Shown piece by piece: positions 7,953-13,032 of a DNA stretch of 13,032 bases; the stretch's first letter is position 1; each line of letters starts with the position of its first letter. The notes under the pieces are model-generated. The model was not told where the DNA came from and made no database searches. It saw only the letters and a program-made list of their open reading frames with translations. The translations under genes were made by a program, and so were the position numbers. Source of the DNA: CAWEHT01 sp963808455. GTDB lineage: Bacteria; Chloroflexota; Anaerolineae; CG2-30-64-16. Location of the stretch: NCBI GenBank assembly GCA_963808455.1, contig CAWEHT010000472.1, forward strand, positions 1 through 13,032, read 5' to 3'.

Positions 7953-8024
7953 TGCGGGGTGGAGCAGTGGCAGCTCGTCGGGCTCATAACCCGAAGGTCG
8001 CAGGTTCGAGTCCTGCCCCCGCTA
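7953..8024 (+). tRNA. Initiator tRNA-fMet (anticodon CAT)
   Basis: The anticodon loop CTCATAA is closed by a stem ending in three G:C pairs (TCGGG/CCCGA), the usual mark of an initiator tRNA. The T arm is GCAGG TTCGAGT CCTGC. The acceptor pairs GCGGGG with CCCCGC. Positions 1 and 72 are T and T, which do not pair; initiators characteristically lack a 1:72 pair, though bacteria usually have C and A there. The D arm GAGC/GCTC has a seven-base loop. A8024 would be the discriminator and CCA is not encoded. A strong promoter lies directly upstream. Confidence 0.93.
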
Positions 8025-8065
8025 CCTTTGGCGGCCTGCACCATGGTGCAGTGTGTGACTTGCCG

Positions 8066-8120
8066 CATAACTTGGCCGTTCGGCCAGATTATGTCCACAT
8101 TTTCGACCGGCCAAACTATG
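8066..8120. repeat. Three copies of a 13-bp motif, consensus CGGCCARRYTATG
   Basis: Copies are at 8066-8078 (reverse orientation), 8081-8093 (forward) and 8108-8120 (forward). The first two face each other two bases apart and can form a hairpin (TGGCCGTTCGGCCA, flanked by CATAA/TTATG). The third runs into the long hairpin at 8114-8160. The two forward copies extend into an imperfect direct repeat of about 21 bases ending in ATT. The array may be the end of the insertion sequence whose transposase remnant lies beside it. Confidence 0.5.
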
Positions 8121-8164
8121 CCACCATTGCAACTAACGAGGTTGCAGTGGTGGCATAGTTTTTT
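8114..8164 (+). terminator. Long intrinsic terminator closing the tRNA-fMet transcript
   Basis: Arms of 20 bases (8114-8133 and 8141-8160) pair with a single G-T wobble around the loop TAACGAG. Six T residues follow at 8159-8164, giving terminator geometry on the + strand. The unusually long stem could also have begun as an insertion-sequence end. Confidence 0.72.
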
Positions 8165-8225
8165 GATGCTGCCTGCTCCTTCGGACCTTGCCGTACAGGC
8201 CTGGCCAGACAAGACCTACTGGCCT

Positions 8226-8517
8226 CTACTCCCTGACGAGCTCGATTTGACAGTGACCTGGACCATAGTAGAGGGCGGCAGGCGTCTCGTACTCCCGCGC
8301 CTGGTGCAGCCGCCGGTGGTTGTAAAAGTCCAGATAGGCGGCCAAGGACCGCCGGGCATCGCGCGGGCTGCCGTACTCTTTCAGATACACCTCTTCGTAC
8401 TTGATCGTGCGCCAGAGGCGCTCGGTGAAGATGTTATCCAACGCTCGACCGCGGCCATCCATACTGATCTGGACCCCGGCATCCGCAAGCAGTTGGGTAT
8501 ACTGCGGGCTTCGGAAC
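8226..8517 (-). pseudogene. IS3-family transposase OrfB remnant (C-terminal DDE integrase part)
   Basis: About 97 residues match the end of an IS3-type OrfB integrase. They read FRSPQYTQLLADAGVQISM, then DNIFTERLWRTIKYEEVYL with the catalytic Glu of the DDE triad, then YLDFYNHRRLHQA and the stop. The two catalytic Asp residues, the rest of the core and any OrfA are absent, so the remnant cannot transpose by itself. The frame can be read back to 8555, but residues upstream of about 8517 come from the 3' end of the neighbouring gene read in another frame and are not transposase. Homology begins within a few bases of the stop codon of the UroD-like gene. The repeat array at 8066-8160 may be the matching element end. 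Confidence 0.85.
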
Positions 8518-8518
8518 C

Positions 8519-9670
8519 TTAACGGTAGATGCCGTACTGCTGAAGCGTTTCCCACATCGCCATGATGTTCTCCGGCGGCACGTTGCGCTGAATGTTGTGC
8601 ACCGTGTTGAAGACGAAGCCACCCCCTGGCATCAGGTCCTGCAGTCGCCGCTTCGTCTCCTCCCGCACCTCCTGGGGCGTCCCCGTGCCCAACACCCGCT
8701 GCGTATCAACACCACCACCCCAGAAGCTCAGCTCCCGGCCGAACTCCCGCTTGAGCTCGGCACTCTCCATGCCTGCCGCGCTTACCTGCACCGGGTTGAG
8801 GATCTCGACGCCTATCTCAATCAGGTCGCAAATCAGCGGACGGATGGCGCCGCACGAGTGGAAAAGGACCTTGGCCTGCGATTTGCGGTGGATCAGGTCG
8901 AACAATTCCTTGTGCAACGGCTTAACCAGCTTGCGGTATGTCCGCGGTGAGAGCAGCAGGCTTTGCTGGCCGGCCATGTCATCGGCTTCGTGCGCCACAT
9001 CCAGGTAGGGTCCGACTAGCTCAAGCGCCTGTTCCCAGTAGGCCAGCTTCAACTCCAGGATCTTATGCAACAAGTGCTCTGCCAGCGCGTGGTTGGCGGC
9101 CAGGTCGGCAAAGTAGTCCTCGAAGCCGCGCAGCCAAGCGTAGGTCTCCAGGATACCTGCCGTCAGGTTGCCCATGATCACCGCCCGCCCTTCGACCTCG
9201 GCTATCTGGCGCGCCGCCGCGGCCATGCCTTCGAAGCGCGCTGGATGCAGGGGATCGGGCCATGGAAAACGGTCGATATCATTCTTGCCGATGTCGCCGC
9301 GCAGCGGATGTTCGAACATATCGTAGTAGATGCCCCCGTCATTCGGCATCTTCCTGCCGATGTGCCATTCGTCGTAAAAGTAGGTGTAATCTGCCTGTTC
9401 GCGCACCTGGATCTGAAACGTCGCCGACGAGCGCGGCGACACGCTCCTGACGTCGGCACCCAGCCGCTCCAGGACGTCCTCGTCCACCCACGCGATCTGC
9501 TCCGAGATATCGACAAGCTGCGCGTCCACGCTGGGCAGGCCCAGGTAGGCGCGCAGCTTGTGATAAGCCACCACGTTGATGCCCGTCACCGTCGTGGCCC
9601 CCAGGTCATACGGGACGCGGTCAGGTTCCTGATGCTTGAGTGCGGTTACCACGCGCTGGCGTGAGTTCAT
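8519..9670 (-). CDS. Uroporphyrinogen decarboxylase (URO-D/MtaA) superfamily protein
   Basis: The 383-residue TIM-barrel protein opens MNSRQRVVTALKHQEPDRVP, the usual start of UroD-like proteins found in catabolic operons. It carries FHSCGAIRPLI (His271 and Cys273), the H-x-C zinc motif of MtaA-type methyltransferases. It ends with GGGFVFNTVHNIQRNVPPEN and a typical C-terminal helix. True heme-pathway UroD lacks the H-S-C-G motif, so a role in heme synthesis is unlikely. Corrinoid-linked methyl transfer or a decarboxylase-like reaction on a sugar-derived acid is possible, but no corrinoid protein is in the window. ATG 9668-9670 has GAGGAGG about six bases upstream. It is the last gene of the sugar-acid cluster, 169 bases after the dehydrogenase. 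The frame is intact, and the stop abuts an IS3 remnant. Confidence 0.8.
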   Translation of the reverse strand: MNSRQRVVTALKHQEPDRVPYDLGATTVTGINVVAYHKLRAYLGLPSVDAQLVDISEQIAWVDEDVLERLGADVRSVSPRSSATFQIQVREQADYTYFYDEWHIGRKMPNDGGIYYDMFEHPLRGDIGKNDIDRFPWPDPLHPARFEGMAAAARQIAEVEGRAVIMGNLTAGILETYAWLRGFEDYFADLAANHALAEHLLHKILELKLAYWEQALELVGPYLDVAHEADDMAGQQSLLLSPRTYRKLVKPLHKELFDLIHRKSQAKVLFHSCGAIRPLICDLIEIGVEILNPVQVSAAGMESAELKREFGRELSFWGGGVDTQRVLGTGTPQEVREETKRRLQDLMPGGGFVFNTVHNIQRNVPPENIMAMWETLQQYGIYR

Positions 9671-9756
9671 GGGTCGCCTCCTCGGCGAGTTTTCAGCAGC
9701 GCTACAGGTCGGCTTCCTGAAGGACGGACCTATTTGCCTTGCGGCACAGCGCGGTG

Positions 9757-9771
9757 GTGCAAAACTTGCAC
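9757..9771. promoter_or_regulatory. Small palindrome in the dehydrogenase-UroD gap, candidate operator
   Basis: GTGCAA and TTGCAC are perfect 6-bp arms around AAC, in the 169-base gap before the UroD-like gene. Nothing else is recognisable in this gap, and no confident promoter or terminator is seen. The symmetry suits a small dimeric repressor but could be chance. Confidence 0.25.
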
Positions 9772-9839
9772 GTTCTGACCCACGCCGACCGCTTGGCCTT
9801 GGCGGCCTGACTACTTGACCGATGCTCTAGACGGAACGT

Positions 9840-10866
9840 TTAGAACGCAAACTCAACCTTAAGGGACTCATCCTTGCGGTAGGTGGTCATGTCGAATGCC
9901 TCTTCCCAGCTCTCGATGTCGAACGTATGCGTGAGTAGGGATTTCACGTTAACCAGTCCGCGCCCCAGTAGGTCCAACGCCTGCATGAAATCGGGGGTGG
10001 TCCAGCCATTGATACCGATGAGGCTCACCGCGCGAGCCAGCAGGAGGGAATACGGTGAAATGGACACCGTCTCTTGCATGTCGGATACTCCATCTACGGC
10101 GATGCGTGCGCGTCGACCAGCGAGCGCCATCGCCAGTAGGAGCGCGTCGGGACCGCCGGCGCATTCGAGAACCACATCCGCTCCTTTGTTGCTCAGTGTT
10201 TCCCGCAAGGCCGCGGTCGCTCCGGGCTGCCGGATATTAAAGCGTGAGTGGCGCCAAGCCGGGCGCCGGCTGCCAGTCGTGCGTCCCGCGTGCCAACCAA
10301 CGCCAGCAACGATGGGTAGCTCAGGCGGGCAACCTGCATCGCCAGCAGCCCGATGGGGCCTGGACCAATGACGACGACTCGGTCGCCCTGCTTGATCTGC
10401 GCCTGGCGTGTCGCGGATACGGCGTTGGACAGCGGCTCGACGAGAGCGCCCTCGGCCAGGCTCACGTTTGGAGGGAGCGGAAAGAGAAGCGCGCGGGCAC
10501 CGTGCAGTGCTCGGCGAAGCCTCCATCGCGTTTCGAGCCCAGTTCATCGTAGTGATCGCAGCCGCCACTGTCGCCGCTCCGACAGGCGGGACATATCCCG
10601 CACCCCATTATCGTATGTACGGCCACACGGTCGCCCACCCCGATGTACTTGACAGAGGGGCCGCAGGCTTCAACGACTCCGCAAAACTCGTGGCCAGGGA
10701 TAACCGGGTACGTCACATGGCCTGCCCGACCGCTGCGGATGATAACATCAGTATGACAGATGGCAGCTCGCGCCACCTTGACCAATGCCTCGTCATCCGC
10801 CGGTTCCGGAATTGGACGGTCAACCAGGCCGTATTGACCTGGCGCCGTAGTATAGAGTGCCTTCAA
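9840..10866 (-). pseudogene. Zinc-dependent medium-chain alcohol/polyol dehydrogenase, two frame breaks
   Basis: This MDR-family NAD(P)-dependent dehydrogenase probably oxidises a sugar, polyol or sugar acid. The first frame gives catalytic zinc residues Cys37 (AICHTD) and His59-Glu60 (GHEF), and the structural zinc set Cys89, 92, 95 and 103 in GCGICPACRSGDSGGC. Near 10477-10483 one C is missing from a C run; restoring it gives PARFSFPLPPNVSLAEGALV. The next frame carries the Rossmann motif VVIGPGPIGLLAMQVAR. Near 10236-10241 another base is missing in a T/A run, after which NIRQPGATAALRETL continues to the natural end DESLKVEFAF. With both bases restored the length is 342 residues, normal for the family. 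Start TTG 10864-10866 overlaps an upstream TGA and has GGAGGA about ten bases before it. The substrate is unknown; the neighbouring kinase and aldolase suggest a step toward 2-keto-3-deoxygluconate. Confidence 0.83.
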
Positions 10867-11007
10867 TGCTCTTGCTCCTCCGCCCAGTCGAGCACGGGGC
10901 TGAGCGCTTCTTCACCCATAGTCACCGCTGTCGGCCTAACTAAAGTACCTACATAGTACCCGATGCCCGTCATCTGTAAGACTTGCCCGATCACAAGGAG
11001 AGGCTCT
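10863..11007 (-). other. Gap between the aldolase-VOC gene and the dehydrogenase, possible short ORF
   Basis: These 145 bases separate two genes of the operon. An ATG at 10971-10973 could encode a 36-residue peptide ending EEQEH, whose TGA (10863-10865) overlaps the dehydrogenase TTG start. No ribosome site or similarity supports a peptide. The overlap could allow translational coupling, or the frame may be chance. Confidence 0.25.
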
Positions 11008-12030
11008 TCAGACACGCCAGAGAAGATGGACCCGATTGCCACAAGGGTCGGTCTGGCGCAGAAAGACAGATTTTGCGTCCGGCTTGATCTTTGGCTCTTC
11101 AAGTTCGATGCCGCGATCCACGAGAGTCTGCAGCGCCATCTCGAAATCAGATACCAGCACTGCCACGTGGCAGCGCTCCCCGATCCCCTCCTTCAGGACC
11201 TCGATCCGGCCAGGACCGGTACCTTCCACAAAGATACTGGAGTTGGTCTCTTTCATTCTCAGCCCAAACACCCGACCGTACCACTCGGCCAGGTCCTTCC
11301 CGGTGGCCTCCGAGGTCGGGTAGAGCCCCACGTGCTCGATGCCCAAGAACAGAATCTTGGCCACGCAGCGGGCGCGGATCCATCCCAAGACCTGAGCCAC
11401 CAAAACCGCTATCCGGTCGTACTCGCCGCTCTGCAGCCACTCTTTCTTGATCAAGTTCGATCCTGCGCCGACAGCCGCCGCCCCGGCCTTGAACCAGGCG
11501 TCGATGCTCTCTTTGGTCGCCTCGACGCCACCTGTCGGCATGATCCGCGTCCAGGGGGTCGGACCAAGAATCGATTTGACGAAGCTCGGGCCGCCCACCG
11601 AGTCGCCGGGGAAGACTTTGACGATCTCCACGCCCAGTTCTTCGGCCTGCGAGATCTCGCTGGCGCTGCCGCATCCTGGCATGTATGGGATCTTGCGGCG
11701 ATTGCAGAAACGGGCTACTTCCTCACTCAGCAACGGGCCCACCACAAAGTTGGCACCGTAGGCCACATAAAGCGCCGCGGTTGGTGCATCGACGATCGAG
11801 CCGGCACCGAGCACCACCTGAGGCGCCGCCTTGGCCAGGTGTTGGCTGAGTTCCCTGAAAACCTCTGGCGCGAAGTCGCCGCGGTTGGTGAACTCCAGCA
11901 CCGGACAGCCGCCTTGCGCACAGGAACGGGCTATCTGTTTTGCGACTTCCACGTCACCATGGTGGAACACAGGCACTAGCCCGGTGCGCATGATGGTGTT
12001 CAGCACGTCCATCCTCGAGAACTTCGCCAT
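11008..12030 (-). CDS. KDPG/KHG aldolase fused to a C-terminal VOC (glyoxalase-fold) domain
   Basis: Residues 1 to about 220 form a class I KDPG/KHG aldolase, which splits 2-keto-3-deoxy-6-phosphogluconate into pyruvate and glyceraldehyde 3-phosphate. Glu46 lies in LEFTNRGD, the Schiff-base Lys138 in VEIVKVFPGD, and the phosphate-binding loop is MPTGGV (164-169). Residues from about 225 to 340 form a VOC domain: IEHVGLYPTS (His233), GRIEVLKEG (Glu277), CHVAVLVSD (His288) and DPCGNRVHLLWRV. His335 stands where many glyoxalase-type VOC proteins have Glu. No stop occurs between the domains in any of the three frames, and the internal GTG at 11362-11364 lacks a good ribosome site, so a true fusion is favoured. 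ATG 12028-12030 has a near-perfect AAGGAGGT. It lies 33 bases after the kinase gene and is almost certainly cotranscribed with it. The VOC function is unknown. Confidence 0.88.
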   Translation of the reverse strand: MAKFSRMDVLNTIMRTGLVPVFHHGDVEVAKQIARSCAQGGCPVLEFTNRGDFAPEVFRELSQHLAKAAPQVVLGAGSIVDAPTAALYVAYGANFVVGPLLSEEVARFCNRRKIPYMPGCGSASEISQAEELGVEIVKVFPGDSVGGPSFVKSILGPTPWTRIMPTGGVEATKESIDAWFKAGAAAVGAGSNLIKKEWLQSGEYDRIAVLVAQVLGWIRARCVAKILFLGIEHVGLYPTSEATGKDLAEWYGRVFGLRMKETNSSIFVEGTGPGRIEVLKEGIGERCHVAVLVSDFEMALQTLVDRGIELEEPKIKPDAKSVFLRQTDPCGNRVHLLWRV

Positions 12031-12035
12031 CTTCC

Positions 12036-12043
12036 ACCTCCTT
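12036..12043 (-). promoter_or_regulatory. Strong ribosome binding site of the aldolase-VOC gene
   Basis: AAGGAGGT on the minus strand lies five bases before ATG 12030. It fixes this start and lies in the 33-base gap after the kinase stop, typical of operon-internal reinitiation. Confidence 0.75.
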
Positions 12044-12063
12044 GAGCGATCTGAGGCGCGGCT

Positions 12064-12879
12064 TCAGCACGCCACGCGTCCTGAGGCGTCGCCTGCCATC
12101 AACTTCTCGACCTCGGCGACACTTACGACATTGAAATCGCCAGTGATGCTGTGCTTAAGGCAAGAGGCAGCGACCGCAAAGGCCAGTGCTTTCGCGTGGT
12201 CGGCTTCATATGTCCGCAGGCCGTAGATGAGCCCACCGACGAAACTATCACCCGCGCCGACTCGGTCAATGATGTGCGCGATGTCAAAGCTGGGTCCGGT
12301 GTAGAATTGCCCACAATCCCACAGCACGCCCGACCACGTGTTGTGGCTCGCCGATAGGGAACCGCGCAAAGTGATGGCGATTTGGCGTAGCTGGGGAAAA
12401 CGCCGGGCGAGTTCCTCGCAAACGTAGCGGTAACGGTCCGCATCGACGCGCCCCGCCTGCACGTCGATGTCGGGCGCCCTGACGCCAAACACCTTCTCGG
12501 CATCTTCCTCGTTGCCGACAGCCACATCGCAGTGGCGTACGAAATCAGGCATCACCTCTCCGGCCTTCTTACCCCATTTCCACAGCCTGGCGCGGTAGTT
12601 CAGGTCGCAAGACACCGTCAGGCCCATCCGCTTCGCCGCCTGGATCCCTTCGAGGCACACCTCGGCCAGGCCCTGCGAGATGGCGGGCGTGATCCCGGTC
12701 CAATGGAACCAGTCCGCGTCGGCAAAGACCTTCTCCCAGTCGATCATCCCTCGCTGGATCGTGGCTATGCTGGACCCGGCACGATCATAGACCACCTGGC
12801 TGCCTCGTTGCGCTGCCCCGTTCTCCATAAAATAGATGCCCAGCCGGTCCCCGCCACGCACGATTTTGTCCACTCCCAC
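12064..12879 (-). CDS. kdgK: 2-keto-3-deoxygluconate kinase-like PfkB-family sugar kinase, N-terminus not resolved
   Basis: This ribokinase/PfkB-family kinase most resembles KDG kinases, which phosphorylate 2-keto-3-deoxygluconate with ATP for the aldolase encoded next. Landmarks are VDKIVRGGDRLGIYFMENG, VVYDRAGSSIA, ADWFHWTGITPAIS, CDLNYRARLWKWG, VAVGNEEDAEKVFG, and the catalytic DRVGAGDSFVGGLIYG with the base at Asp211 counted from the GTG at 12879. The GTG is only the first possible start. A normal KdgK has about 65 more residues, including a GGGEANVAV-type segment. The frame is open to the window edge, but the 51 codons upstream do not resemble a kinase, and another frame ends there at TAG 12897. 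The gene may be truncated, chimeric or frame-broken, or its start may lie beyond the window. The aldolase gene follows after 33 bases. Confidence 0.82.
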   Translation of the reverse strand: MGVDKIVRGGDRLGIYFMENGAAQRGSQVVYDRAGSSIATIQRGMIDWEKVFADADWFHWTGITPAISQGLAEVCLEGIQAAKRMGLTVSCDLNYRARLWKWGKKAGEVMPDFVRHCDVAVGNEEDAEKVFGVRAPDIDVQAGRVDADRYRYVCEELARRFPQLRQIAITLRGSLSASHNTWSGVLWDCGQFYTGPSFDIAHIIDRVGAGDSFVGGLIYGLRTYEADHAKALAFAVAASCLKHSITGDFNVVSVAEVEKLMAGDASGRVAC

Positions 12880-12896
12880 GCCATGTTCCTGCTGGT

Positions 12897-13031
12897 CTAC
12901 TCGTTCATTACGTATTGCTGGGTCATTTGCGTGGACGCGGGAAGCCGGCCCACTACCGTGGAAACAGTAACGGCCTCCGGGACATGGCCAGTCAGAAGCT
13001 GCGTACCGGCGGCCTGAACCCAGGCCATCGA
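12897..13031 (-). other. Open segment ending just upstream of the kinase, possible 3' end of another gene or shifted kinase N-terminus
   Basis: One frame is open from the window edge to TAG 12897-12899 and encodes 44 residues ending TQMTQQYVMNE, with GC-rich third positions typical of local coding DNA. It contains VVGRLPAST, faintly like the VTRLP segment of KDG kinases, but lacks their GGGEANVA motif. It may be the tail of a separate upstream gene or a frame-shifted, divergent kinase start. No function can be assigned. Confidence 0.3.
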
Positions 13032-13032
13032 C

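Noticed and set aside
8066..8160. CRISPR array
   Set aside because: Only three short, imperfect copies occur, in mixed orientation with uneven spacing, and no cas gene is present.
7959..8522. A 187-codon open frame on the plus strand across tRNA-fMet and the IS remnant
   Set aside because: It starts inside the tRNA, crosses a strong terminator hairpin and then reads antisense to the transposase remnant.
8519..9670. HemE, the heme-pathway uroporphyrinogen decarboxylase
   Set aside because: No other heme gene is nearby and the protein carries the H-S-C-G motif of MtaA-like enzymes instead of typical HemE features.
11091..11979. Long plus-strand open frames opposite the aldolase-VOC gene
   Set aside because: The minus-strand frame has catalytic motifs, a strong ribosome site and family-typical length; the plus frames are shadows.
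12532..13017. A 161-codon plus-strand open frame opposite the kinase
   Set aside because: It is the antisense shadow of conserved kinase sequence and carries no domain of its own.

Overview
The window is GC-rich bacterial chromosome. Gene content and order (secG followed by an anchored family-5 solute-binding protein, tRNA-Leu, an FtsB/DivIC-like gene and tRNA-fMet, plus cytochrome bd genes and a sugar-acid operon) suggest a member of the Chloroflexota such as Anaerolineae or Caldilineae. That placement is inference from gene style; no rRNA or phylogenetic marker was tested. The many single-base frame breaks suggest a draft, long-read or environmental assembly.

Bases 1-4790 (+) hold the 3' part of cydB, then cydD and cydC. 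They encode cytochrome bd oxidase subunit II and the ABC transporter needed to assemble that oxidase. CydD and CydC seem to be joined in one reading frame through a linker of about 130 residues rich in Gly, Ala and Pro. The segment carries about nine frame breaks, yet all ABC motifs survive when the frames are joined. A small CheY-like response regulator (4713-5092, -) converges on cydC, and the two 3' ends overlap.

Bases 5093-8165 are a compact housekeeping block on the + strand. A divergent regulatory region has a promoter on each strand and a 25-bp palindrome. It is followed by secG, a membrane-anchored SBP_bac_5 protein, a strong promoter with tRNA-Leu(CAG), an FtsB/DivIC-like protein, and a promoter with initiator tRNA-Met. 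A long hairpin with a T run closes the block. Three copies of a 13-bp motif between the tRNA and that hairpin look like insertion-sequence end repeats or protein-binding sites.

Bases 8226-13032 are on the - strand. An IS3-type transposase remnant lies directly against the stop codon of a UroD/MtaA-like gene. Upstream of that gene, in transcription order, come a KdgK-type PfkB kinase (N-terminus unclear at the window edge), a KDPG aldolase fused to a VOC domain, a zinc-dependent alcohol dehydrogenase with two frame breaks, and the UroD-like gene. The kinase and aldolase together turn 2-keto-3-deoxygluconate into pyruvate and glyceraldehyde 3-phosphate. The dehydrogenase probably feeds a sugar or sugar acid into this route. 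The roles of the VOC domain and the UroD-like protein are unknown and are the most interesting biology here.
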